A stretch of 39,676 bases of DNA from Pseudomonadota bacterium (GTDB lineage Bacteria; Vulcanimicrobiota; Vulcanimicrobiia; Eremiobacterales; Eremiobacteraceae), in assembly GCA_021325335.1 (NCBI GenBank), contig JAJPHJ010000118.1, positions 1 to 39,676 of the forward strand, written 5' to 3'. This document shows, in pieces, positions 32,622 to 39,676 of the stretch (the first letter of the stretch is position 1; the number at the start of each line of letters is the position of its first letter). A model generated the notes under the pieces. The model saw only the letters and a program-made list of their open reading frames with translations. It did not search any database and was not told the DNA's origin. A program made the position numbers and the translations under genes.

Positions 32622-34346
32622 GTGACGATGGGAAACAAACCAAGACGTAGGCAAAATCTCGACCAGCAGCGCTTGATGTTCCTCGTGCGGGCGGGCGAGA
32701 TCTTCCATCAGTCCCTCGATGTGAATGAGACGCTCGACAATGTGGCGCGGCTGGCGGTCGAAGACTTCGCCGACTTGTGTTTATTTGATTTGGTCGACGA
32801 ACGGTCGGACCGCCTGTTCGTGACCGCATATGCCCATCGCGACCGGACCAGAGAAAGCGCGATGGCAAACGTCTCGAGCCTGCTCTACATCGAAGAATTT
32901 GGCCCGCACCCCGTCGTTGAAGTGACGCGAACCGGGAAGCCGTTTTTCGTCCCCTACATGGATGAGTCGACCCTCGCTCAGCACGCAGCTTCTCGACAGC
33001 ATGCCCACTACATGCGCGAATTCGGCTATCGCTCGAAGATCGTCGTTCCGGTCACCGCGCAGAGTCACATTTTCGGCGCTCTCACCTTCGTGCGCTCGCG
33101 AGAGGACGAGTTTTTCGACGAACGCGATCTGATCTTTGCGATCGAGCTCGGGCGCCGCGCCGGCCTCGCCGTCGCCAACGCGAAACAGTTCAACCGCGAA
33201 CGCAATGTTGCAGAAACGCTGCAGCGCGCCTTTCTCCCAAGCCGCCTGCCCTCGCGCAACGGCCTGCACATCAGCGCGCACTACCGTCCGGGATCAAGCG
33301 AAGCGGAAATCGGTGGCGACTGGTACGATGCGTTTGAGATAGCAGACGGTCAAATCGTCATCACTATCGGCGATGTTGCGGGAAAGGGCGTTGAGGCGGC
33401 TCGTCTCATGGTGCTTCTACGCCAAGCGATTCGCATCGCGGCCTTGGACACGGAAGAGCCGCAACGTATGGCGGCCGTGTGCAATCGTTGGCTCTTAGCC
33501 GATCCCGGCGAAAAACTGGCCAGCGCCTTTATCGGGGTGCTCGATTTGAACAAGCACGAGCTTCGCTACGTCTCTGCCGGGCACGCGCCGCCGTTCATCC
33601 TGCAGCGCGAAGGCCAAGCAGTACCGCTGGAATCGCCTTGCGAGCCGCTCGGCGCCGTACCGGACGCACGTTTCAAAGCCCATCGGATGGATGTGCCGGA
33701 CGGAAGCATGCTCGTTCTATATACCGATGGCGTCTTGGAAATCAAGCACGATGTCTTGGCTGGGGAAGCAATGTTGCGCCGACTGCTGTCTTCCAATGGC
33801 CTTTGGCACGCGCCGAACCCAGCTGAGTTCATCGACCGCATCATCGCGAACCAATCCCCTCGCGACGACGTCGCGATCATGGTGGTGAAAACCGGCGTCC
33901 CCGCACTGTGCTGGCAATTCGAAGCGGCCGACGCACGGGCGGCGTACTCCATCCGCAACCAGTTCTTTCAAAAAGTCGAAGAGTTATGCGATGCGACCGT
34001 CGAGCAGCTCTCTGCGTGCGCGCTCATCTTCGCGGAACTCGTCGCGAACATCGTTCGGCATGCGCCCGGCCCCTTGAGCGTGTCGCTGGAGGTTTCCGGC
34101 AACGACCTCGTGCTGCACATGATCGACAAGGGGCCCGGCTTCGCTTATGCGCCCGATCTTCCGCGCGACCTGTGGTCGGAAGGCGGCCGCGGGCTCTTCC
34201 TCATCGCGCAATTGGCGAAACACGTTTCGGTCGAACTGATTCCGGCGTTGGGCAGCCATATCGCCGTCACGCTGCCGGTCTCGGTGAAAAGGTCAGTTTT
34301 AGAAGAGTCGCTTCAAGATCGGTCGGTCAGCATCTCAGCCCGCTGA
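32622..34346 (+). CDS. GAF - PP2C phosphatase (SpoIIE/RsbU) - HATPase (RsbW-like) regulator
   Basis: 574 residues. An N-terminal GAF sensor (about 20-190), a PP2C-type SpoIIE phosphatase (about 205-415: GGDWYDAF, GDVAGKG, AGHAPP, LYTDGVLE, SPRDDVAIMVV with the metal aspartates) and a C-terminal HATPase_c domain (about 435-560: ELVANIVRHA N-box, DKGPGF, EGGRGLFLI). This joins a phosphatase and an anti-sigma-factor-like kinase, the two opposing activities of partner-switching systems, in one chain. No anti-anti-sigma (STAS) or sigma gene adjoins. GTG 32622 or ATG 32628 could be the start; neither has a Shine-Dalgarno. Confidence 0.92.
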   Translation: MTMGNKPRRRQNLDQQRLMFLVRAGEIFHQSLDVNETLDNVARLAVEDFADLCLFDLVDERSDRLFVTAYAHRDRTRESAMANVSSLLYIEEFGPHPVVEVTRTGKPFFVPYMDESTLAQHAASRQHAHYMREFGYRSKIVVPVTAQSHIFGALTFVRSREDEFFDERDLIFAIELGRRAGLAVANAKQFNRERNVAETLQRAFLPSRLPSRNGLHISAHYRPGSSEAEIGGDWYDAFEIADGQIVITIGDVAGKGVEAARLMVLLRQAIRIAALDTEEPQRMAAVCNRWLLADPGEKLASAFIGVLDLNKHELRYVSAGHAPPFILQREGQAVPLESPCEPLGAVPDARFKAHRMDVPDGSMLVLYTDGVLEIKHDVLAGEAMLRRLLSSNGLWHAPNPAEFIDRIIANQSPRDDVAIMVVKTGVPALCWQFEAADARAAYSIRNQFFQKVEELCDATVEQLSACALIFAELVANIVRHAPGPLSVSLEVSGNDLVLHMIDKGPGFAYAPDLPRDLWSEGGRGLFLIAQLAKHVSVELIPALGSHIAVTLPVSVKRSVLEESLQDRSVSISAR

Positions 34347-34354
34347 TCATTGGA

Positions 34355-34426
34355 AGCCGACGGAGGGATTTGAACCCCCGACCCGCGGTTTACAAAACCG
34401 CTGCTCTACCCCTGAGCTACGTCGGC
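34355..34426 (-). tRNA. tRNA-Thr(TGT)
   Basis: Acceptor GCCGACG/CGTCGGC, D-arm GCTC AGGGGTA GAGC, anticodon stem GCGGT/ACCGC around TTTGTAA (anticodon TGT), T-arm GGGGG TTCAAAT CCCTC and discriminator T. The next bases are TCCA, so a correctly placed CCA is not encoded. It matches thrU, the first tRNA of the E. coli tufB operon, and is on the same strand as the other tRNAs here. Confidence 0.95.
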
Positions 34427-34443
34427 GTGATGGGTGCGAAGGC

Positions 34444-34897
34444 TTATGTTGTAAGCTTCGGCGCTGTTGACCTCGGTGTTGACAGGACCGATTTTGGAGC
34501 TGTGGTCACGAAACGGTCACGGACAAGTTTAAAACTGGCTAAGAATTGCTTTTTCATGGTGCTACGACGCGCCTGCCAGCGCTTGCTGTAGTGCTCGAGC
34601 AGCCGTGCCCTCTGCCGATGGGATTTGGTGACCGTAGACGCGCGCATCAGCATCGTCGTGTCGTGTCCAAGGATTGCGGCGAGCGTTGTGATGAACACCA
34701 GCCTGTAACGCCAAACTTGCGAAGGTGTGCCGTAGCGTATGTATATGCACGTCGGCACCAAGGCCGGCGCGTTTTGTGATTCCCCGAAACAAACAGGCCT
34801 GGCTGTCGAGCTTCCACGGCTTCCCAAGGTCGTCAGCAAAGACGAAGCCCTGATCTTGATATAGCGGACCCTTCGCAAGTCGTACTACGGCTTGTGC
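34444..34897 (-). pseudogene. Tyrosine recombinase (integrase) remnant, frameshifted
   Basis: Fragments of the catalytic domain lie in two frames. One frame reads LAKGPLYQDQGFVFADDLGKPW and DVHIHTLRHTFASLALQAGV (the H-x-L-R-H box). The second continues ITTLAAILGHDTTMLM (LGH box), then VTKSHRQRARLLEHYSKRWQ. The tyrosine region MR-VYGH is readable only by switching frames again. So at least two to three frameshifts have occurred, and the N-terminal half is missing. This is a dead mobile-element integrase. It lies on the 5' side of tRNA-Thr, not at its 3' end, so the tRNA is not an obvious attachment site. Confidence 0.82.
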
Positions 34898-35502
34898 AGT
34901 TCTTCGACCGCCTGATCTTCCGACCACGCTCCGCCTTGAGCCGTGGGAAACGCGTGGACATCACAATCCCTAGTGTCAATTATCATGTTCGAGTTGATAG
35001 CTACCCACCACCAATAACCTGTTGAGTTCGGATGATGCGTTGCTCGGGTAACGAAGACAAGTATCCCCGCACCAGGATCGCGCATCCAGCGCACCAGACC
35101 TCGTTCGTAAGACAGTGGTGGCTTACCAAACTGGAAGCGCGTTCGGTCTTGTTGTTCCTCCGGCGATACAGGCGCGGCCCATTTCTGGATCTCTCTACGC
35201 TCGGCAGTTGTGACGTGCTGTTGTTCATACGCGACTTGCGTGGTGGGGTAAATTTTATTGTAAATCCAGCAATGAAATGATGTGGGACGTGGTGATGGTG
35301 CGGGATTCGTTCCTCCCAGAAAAGGCGAATTGGTCGCCCCGAAATTGTGCTTCAAGCGAACGACGTCAGCGGCGGTAACGTGAGGATTTTGAGCTGCGCG
35401 TTGGCAGGCCGTGAGAATCAATACAAGCGATATTATGCCAGCCGCAACAGCGGCCCGACAAGGCTCCGTGCGCCTCCCGGCACAGCCACTGAGGTTTTGC
35501 AC
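34885..35502 (-). CDS. Putative lipoprotein with a cyclase-regulator-like C-terminal tail
   Basis: 205 residues from GTG 35502 (no Shine-Dalgarno; start uncertain). A hydrophobic stretch ends in a lipobox (ISLVLILTAC, Cys33). The mature part is a beta-rich domain of unknown family (FHCWIYNKIYPTTQVAY, GLVRWMRDPGAGILVFVT, GYWWWVAINSN). The last residues, GGAWSEDQAVEELHKP, closely match the C-terminus of the cyclase/STAND/TPR protein ending at 9639 (GAAWSEDEAVEEALKS), also at DNA level. The stop sits against the integrase remnant. Codon use and AT content differ from the left part, fitting an accessory region. Confidence 0.65.
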   Translation of the reverse strand: MQNLSGCAGRRTEPCRAAVAAGIISLVLILTACQRAAQNPHVTAADVVRLKHNFGATNSPFLGGTNPAPSPRPTSFHCWIYNKIYPTTQVAYEQQHVTTAERREIQKWAAPVSPEEQQDRTRFQFGKPPLSYERGLVRWMRDPGAGILVFVTRATHHPNSTGYWWWVAINSNMIIDTRDCDVHAFPTAQGGAWSEDQAVEELHKP

Positions 35503-35691
35503 ACTGTTGCAGTACTTAGACAGGGGATGGGCAGTCTCTTATCGGTGGCTGTCCGATTTAAGCCCCCATCTCGGTCAGTATGTCGGACGCCAGGCTCGCG
35601 ACCGCCGTGATTCCCGTACGGGCCTCGCGGCGCGCCTGCCAGGTTTGCGAGGGTAGCATAGCGGCGTTCGATCTTATCAGCCGTAAGGCAC

Positions 35692-35726
35692 AAAAAAAGA
35701 GAGGCTCGCCTTGGCGATGCCTCTCT
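35692..35726 (-). terminator. Strong Rho-independent terminator
   Basis: On the minus strand AGAGAGGC and TCGCC pair with GGCGA and GCCTCTCT: 13 pairs with a single A bulge and a 2-nt loop, followed by a run of seven to eight T. It lies 11 nt after the stop of the 32-residue peptide gene and so marks that gene's 3' end. It is the best terminator in the window. Confidence 0.88.
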
Positions 35727-35737
35727 GGCCGTTGAGC

Positions 35738-35836
35738 CTATTCGCAGTTGCTCGCCGCGGGAGCACAAGTGCCAAGCGCTAGGGCTAGGATTACCGAAGC
35801 ATCGAGTGACGCAACGATCTTGGGTGTAGAATACAT
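35738..35836 (-). CDS. 32-residue hydrophobic peptide with terminal cysteines
   Basis: ATG 35836 has AAGAAGGAAG 5-7 nt upstream and the stop at 35738 is followed by a strong terminator. The peptide MYSTPKIVASLDASVILALA... has one hydrophobic segment (SVILALALGTCAPAA), Cys24, and a C-terminal SNCE with Cys31. It could be a small membrane or exported peptide; the two cysteines might form a disulfide. No homologue is recognised and no processing or transport gene adjoins. Its own ribosome-binding site and terminator argue for a real short transcript. No clear promoter is seen upstream. Confidence 0.55.
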   Translation of the reverse strand: MYSTPKIVASLDASVILALALGTCAPAASNCE

Positions 35837-35977
35837 GAGTTTCTTCCTTCTTAACGATCCAGGAAGAGAGCCTCGTCGCTCCAACCCTCGGGGGTTCGTC
35901 CCGATAGCGCACGGTTGGCGTAGTGCGCATGAGTTTCCATGATTCAAAGGCCCTAATTTGATGACTCAGGGTGGCTC

Positions 35978-37297
35978 TTACAATACCGGAAGCTCCCGAC
36001 GTCGTGCCGACTTCGTTAGCCAGAGGTGTCGCGCGAAAACCGCGATGATTGCCACAAAATAGAGATCTGCCAGCACACCAAAAGACCCAGCGGGGTAAAC
36101 GATCCAATGCGAGACGGCAGGCAAGGCGGCGAAAAAGGGGGTCGCAACCTTCGGCATTCGAAGCGCGTACGGAATGCACCATCCCAAGTAGTGCGGGTAG
36201 AGCGTCGGAGCTACGCCGCTAAAACTGTAGATGGCGGAAGCAATAAAACTGCCCGATTGTGATGCGATGAAGGCTCCGGCTGCTATGAGAGCAACGCACG
36301 CATGTGCCACGAGGCCCACCACATAGACTTCGCGCCTGGCGCCCAACGCCGCGATATCTCCGCCTTGAAAGACCATCCACTGTCCCGTTCCAATGACACT
36401 ATTCAAGTAATGGAAGCCGCCAAATAGTGAGGAGCCAGCAATGGTGAGTGCCACTATGACTGCCGTCTGGGAAAGCGAAAGAAACACGTTTCGTCGACCC
36501 ATCGCAGCCGAAGCGATGAGAGCGAACGGAATCTTTATAAGGCCCGCCGCACCCGCCACGACGGCTCCAAGCCACGCGTTCTTTCGCGCGACGAGCATAC
36601 CGATGACGACCAAGAGAATTGCGCCGATATCGTTGTGAGCCTCGACAACGTAGTAGTACCATAGCATGGGATTCAAAGCCACGAGCACGAGCACGCAATT
36701 CGGCATTCGTAGCCGCCGGAGTGCCGCAACAAGCGCGATGAGAAAGACGATGTTAAAGGCGCGCATCACCAGTAATGCCTGCTCCATCGTAGCCGTGCGG
36801 TGGAGCGTGAGCCGATCGTACAAAAGCCAAAGAGGCCCGTAGTCCGACGGTACAATGGGGTTGCCCCAGCTCTTGTTTATGACATCGAATCCCCCGCTGA
36901 ACGAGTACGGGGGCGGCGCGTAAGCCTGTCTCAATGCCGGAAGTTTCGCGTAACCCACGTACGCATATGCATCAGGACTCCCGATCACCTCCGTGTCGGG
37001 GCTCAAGAGAGACAGGGAGACCATTACGGCGAACGCAGCGATCGCCCATGGAATACTGGCGCCGGTGGAACGCACAGAATTGGCCAGCGCGAACAGCGCA
37101 ATCGTTTCTAGGATCCCGACGGCGATGATGGCCGCAAGATAAGCAGCATCGTGCGTATGGCCAGAGGGGGCAAACTTGTTGTGTAATCGCGCGATGCGGA
37201 ACAACAATTCGATGGCGTAAAGCACGAGCAGCGCGACCAAGGCCCCCAGGTACGCTGTGGATGCCTGCGCTCGGGTCGTTGGCACTCGTGCGGGCAT
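35978..37297 (-). CDS. Polytopic membrane protein, GT-C/GT87 (DUF2029)-like glycosyltransferase
   Basis: 439 residues with about ten to twelve TM segments. ATG 37297 has GAGGA upstream. An early periplasmic loop carries SPDTEVIGSPDAYAYVGYAK, then PSDYGPLW, and ALNPMLWYYYVVEAHNDIG. The acidic loop and the HND motif resemble polyprenyl-phosphate-sugar-dependent mannosyl/arabinosyltransferases of the GT87 type, which add sugars on the outer face of the membrane. Acceptor unknown; cell-envelope polysaccharide is the likely target. It could also be an uncharacterised GT-C relative. It is divergent from the sensor gene. Confidence 0.75.
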   Translation of the reverse strand: MPARVPTTRAQASTAYLGALVALLVLYAIELLFRIARLHNKFAPSGHTHDAAYLAAIIAVGILETIALFALANSVRSTGASIPWAIAAFAVMVSLSLLSPDTEVIGSPDAYAYVGYAKLPALRQAYAPPPYSFSGGFDVINKSWGNPIVPSDYGPLWLLYDRLTLHRTATMEQALLVMRAFNIVFLIALVAALRRLRMPNCVLVLVALNPMLWYYYVVEAHNDIGAILLVVIGMLVARKNAWLGAVVAGAAGLIKIPFALIASAAMGRRNVFLSLSQTAVIVALTIAGSSLFGGFHYLNSVIGTGQWMVFQGGDIAALGARREVYVVGLVAHACVALIAAGAFIASQSGSFIASAIYSFSGVAPTLYPHYLGWCIPYALRMPKVATPFFAALPAVSHWIVYPAGSFGVLADLYFVAIIAVFARHLWLTKSARRRELPVL

Positions 37298-37402
37298 ATG
37301 ATTCCTCGTTTTGGCTCCGGCTTGGTCATAAACTTCTTCGGACGCCTTGAGATCGACGTCTGTTGTGGGGTGCGCAGCGCATAGGCGCCGAATGTCTTGC
37401 GC

Positions 37403-39256
37403 ATGATCGAGCCCCCGAAGGCCGTCTCGCGCTCGGTTGCGAGGACGGTGGCAGTCAGTGTGCTCGCCGTCCTCGTCGTCGCGACGACGCTCCCCGGTTT
37501 GAGTCTCGTTTGGGACTCGACCGACACGACGTGGACCTCTCAGGGAGAGCTAGGCCTCCAGTCCGATTATGACGGACGCGTGAAGGCCGTCGCGCCAGAT
37601 TCGGCGGCCAGCCGGGCCGGCATCGTTCCGGGCGACCGCATCGATCTTCTTCGGACGCCTTACGAGTCGCGCGCGTACGTGGCCGGTTCGCCTGCGCGCG
37701 CCCCGGCGAACATCCATGTCACGGCATGGGTGATTCACGACGGGGTGGAGCGGCTCGTCGACTTGGTCCCTGCGCCGCGCACGCTCCCGGTCCTCACGCG
37801 GATCAATCTTGTCGACCGCACCATTACCGCTATCATCTTCGTGATCGTCGGCGGCCTGCTCGTGATCCTGCGTCCGAGCTCCATGACGTGGGGGTTCTTC
37901 TTCTATTGCCTCGGATTTAGTCCGGGTATCGCCTTCGCCTCTTTCTCGCGCTTCCCGTCGCCCGCCATGCACGCGCTCAACGTGATCGGCGGCGACGTGC
38001 TGACTGCAGCCGGAACCGTCGGCATCCTGCTCTTCGCGCTGGGGTTCGCTTACGACGATCCGCCGCCGTGGCGCATGGGACTCGCGCGCGCGGCGCCCGT
38101 GCTCTTCATTCTCTTCGCCCTGCTCATCGCGTATCCGGACGTCGCGAATCTGATCTTGGGCTGGCCAGCCGAGCTCGCCCAGCGCATCATGCTCACGCTA
38201 CAAGGGCTCGTATTCGCTCTTTCGATCTTCGCAATCGTGCAGACCTACATCCATGGGGCGCGGGAGAACCGGCCGCGTATCCAATGGGTCGTCGTCGGGC
38301 TGTTGATCGGCGTCGTCGCGAACTACATCGCCGATGTCTTGACCTTCTCTTCGGCTCTGCCGCTCGCCCCGCCGCGCTGGTTCGAAAGCTCGCTTTTGAT
38401 CGCCAATGTCACGCTGCCCGTGACGGTCGCCTACGCCGTGGTCAGGCATCGGGTCTTCGAGGTCAGTTTCGTCGTCAGCCGGGCCATCGTCTATGCGATC
38501 CTGACATTTTTCATTGCGAGCGCCTTCTCGCTCATCGAGTATTTCGTGGGTCACGAACTCGAGGCCGTCCGGCTCGCACAGTTCATCGAGATCGTCCTCG
38601 CCGTCTGCGTCAGTTTTTGGATCAAGGCGCTTGAGAGCCGCGTTGAAAGAGTCGTGGATGTCGTCTTTTTCCGTCGCCGCAGGGAGGCCATGCGCCGGCT
38701 CGAGCGCGACGCCAAGGCCATCCATCGCGCGAACGAACCGGAAACCGTCGACGATTATCTCGTCAACGAGGCAGTGGCGGCCCTGGAGCTCTCGTCGGCT
38801 GCGCTCTTCCGCCGCGACGGCCAGACCTTCACGCGCGGGGCTTCGAGCGGCTGGCTGAACGACTCGATCCCGATGATCGGCGAGGATGACAAGCTCGTGC
38901 TCACGCTCGAGGCCGAGGGACAACCGTTGCGCACGAACGACATCGGCTGGCAACCGGCGCACCTCCCCGCGGGCAACGCTGCACCGATTTTGGCTTTGCC
39001 GCTCATGAACAGACAAGACCTCACCGCTTTCGTGCTCTACGGTCCCCATGCCAGCGGCGCGGACATCGACCCCGAGGAGCAAGACCATCTCTTCGCGCTG
39101 TGCCGCGCGGCGCAATCCACCTACGAGGAGCTGCGACTGAACGAGCTCAGCGGGCTCGTCAAGGATCTGCAAGCAGAAGTCGCACGACTGCGTAACGGCG
39201 CGGTCACCCAACCAGAAGTCGCGGCCGAACCGCAGCGCCTGAGCGAACGCACGTAG
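37403..39256 (+). CDS. PDZ - 7TM - GAF sensor-like protein without a kinase domain
   Basis: 617 residues from ATG 37403 (TTG 37397 is two codons upstream). An N-terminal TM segment is followed by an extracytoplasmic PDZ-like domain (about 50-125: GRVKAVAPDSAASRAGIVPGDRID). A membrane region of about seven to nine segments begins LVILRPSSMTWGFFFYCLG and contains RPRIQWVVVGLLIG. The cytoplasmic part has an Arg-rich coiled segment (RVERVVDVVFFRRRREAMRRLERDA) and a GAF-like domain (about 440-590), ending in a short helix. No histidine-kinase, GGDEF or phosphatase domain follows, so the output partner is separate. The next gene starts 3 nt after its stop. Confidence 0.8.
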   Translation: MIEPPKAVSRSVARTVAVSVLAVLVVATTLPGLSLVWDSTDTTWTSQGELGLQSDYDGRVKAVAPDSAASRAGIVPGDRIDLLRTPYESRAYVAGSPARAPANIHVTAWVIHDGVERLVDLVPAPRTLPVLTRINLVDRTITAIIFVIVGGLLVILRPSSMTWGFFFYCLGFSPGIAFASFSRFPSPAMHALNVIGGDVLTAAGTVGILLFALGFAYDDPPPWRMGLARAAPVLFILFALLIAYPDVANLILGWPAELAQRIMLTLQGLVFALSIFAIVQTYIHGARENRPRIQWVVVGLLIGVVANYIADVLTFSSALPLAPPRWFESSLLIANVTLPVTVAYAVVRHRVFEVSFVVSRAIVYAILTFFIASAFSLIEYFVGHELEAVRLAQFIEIVLAVCVSFWIKALESRVERVVDVVFFRRRREAMRRLERDAKAIHRANEPETVDDYLVNEAVAALELSSAALFRRDGQTFTRGASSGWLNDSIPMIGEDDKLVLTLEAEGQPLRTNDIGWQPAHLPAGNAAPILALPLMNRQDLTAFVLYGPHASGADIDPEEQDHLFALCRAAQSTYEELRLNELSGLVKDLQAEVARLRNGAVTQPEVAAEPQRLSERT

Positions 39257-39259
39257 AGC

Positions 39260-39676
39260 GTGCCGTTTTTCGAAAGCTGCGGACTTCGGCTCCAATACTT
39301 CGAGCGGGGCACAGGCTTCCCGGTCTTGCTCATCCATGGCTGGGGCGGCCGCGCGCGACGACAATGGCATAAGGTCATCAACGAGCTTGCCGGCTCGTAT
39401 CGCTTCTCCGCGCTGAGCCTGCGAGGCCACGGTCACTCGCAGGAGGTCGCGGATCCACAATACGACTGGTCGGCGCTCGTCGAGGATTGCGAAGCCTTGC
39501 GCGCGGTCACGGGCGTCGAACGTTGGGTCGTGGTGGGCTACTCGTTCGGCGGATTGGTCGCGCTCGAGTATGCTGCACGTCGACCGGCGAGCGTGACGGC
39601 CGTGTGCGCCGTCTCGCCGCTCATCGTCCCGTGGTGGGCTGCCTTCGCGATGCGCTACTTCCGCTGGCCGATCGCC
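39260..39676 (+). CDS. Alpha/beta hydrolase (3' end beyond window)
   Basis: The first 139 residues from GTG 39260. VLLIHGWGG gives the oxyanion region, SLRGHGHS the following strand, and VVVGYSFGGLVALEYA the nucleophile elbow with Ser in GYSFGG. The Asp and His of the triad lie beyond the window edge. Typical of the alpha/beta hydrolase superfamily (esterase, lipase or C-C hydrolase); substrate cannot be told. It begins 3 nt after the sensor gene stop and is probably co-transcribed with it. Confidence 0.9.
   Translation, partial: MPFFESCGLRLQYFERGTGFPVLLIHGWGGRARRQWHKVINELAGSYRFSALSLRGHGHSQEVADPQYDWSALVEDCEALRAVTGVERWVVVGYSFGGLVALEYAARRPASVTAVCAVSPLIVPWWAAFAMRYFRWPIA

Larger units (their letters stand above)
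35503..35977. other. Mostly non-coding accessory stretch
   Basis: Apart from the 32-residue peptide gene and its terminator, I see no supportable gene here. The longer frames crossing it have no start signals and no protein-like sequence. No tRNA, direct repeat or insertion-sequence end is evident. Confidence 0.5.

Noticed and set aside
34355-34426. tRNA-Thr(TGT) as attachment site of the accessory stretch
   Set aside because: The stretch lies 5' of the tRNA, and no copy of the tRNA 3' end was seen on the far side.
35433-36182. 249-residue minus-strand frame across the accessory gap
   Set aside because: It crosses the terminator and two genes in other frames, has no start signal and no domain-like sequence.

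Overview
The window reads as GC-rich bacterial chromosome from a diderm organism. It carries a TamB-type protein, a CBM9/DUF5916 outer-membrane protein and lipoproteins. The mix of cyclase-STAND ATPase-TPR regulator, PDZ-7TM-GAF sensor and penicillin acylase fits uncultured lineages such as Eremiobacterota (WPS-2); that assignment is an inference from gene style and is weakly held. Nearly all of the window is coding. No CRISPR array, complete prophage or complete insertion sequence is visible.

Left part (1-12.4 kb, mostly minus strand): elongation factor Tu (cut by the window edge) is preceded by tRNA-Arg(CCT) and tRNA-Thr(GGT). Upstream come two microproteins, a glycosyltransferase, a plus-strand fusion protein (7TM domain, GNAT, serine hydrolase), a duplicated secreted protein, tRNA-Gly(TCC), a penicillin acylase, tRNA-Tyr(GTA) and a large cyclase/ATPase/TPR regulator. 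With tRNA-Thr(TGT) at 34.4 kb, the minus strand reads Thr(TGT)-Tyr(GTA)-Gly(TCC)-Thr(GGT)-tuf. That is the order of the compact thrU-tyrU-glyT-thrT-tufB operon of E. coli, here interrupted by protein genes.

Middle (12.5-24.7 kb): a zinc-ribbon protein, a metallothionein coupled to a small membrane protein, a secreted protein, the CBM9/DUF5916 protein with a strong promoter, a lipid-kinase/YqeG pair, an EEP nuclease coupled to an ion channel with an unusual filter, topoisomerase IB with a small partner, a membrane-anchored Ig-like protein, a DUF4760-like protein, and an Lrp regulator next to lysine 2,3-aminomutase.

Right-middle (24.8-34.4 kb): a tightly packed operon encodes a cupredoxin, a metallophosphatase, an ECF sigma factor and its zinc anti-sigma factor, and ends at a clear terminator. 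It is followed by the 1702-residue TamB-like protein, a GAF-PP2C-HATPase regulator and tRNA-Thr(TGT).

Right end (34.4-39.7 kb): a short accessory stretch holds a frameshifted tyrosine-recombinase remnant, a lipoprotein whose C-terminus matches that of the cyclase regulator, a 32-residue peptide gene ending at a strong terminator, and a GT-C-like membrane protein. A PDZ-7TM-GAF sensor and the start of an alpha/beta hydrolase follow.
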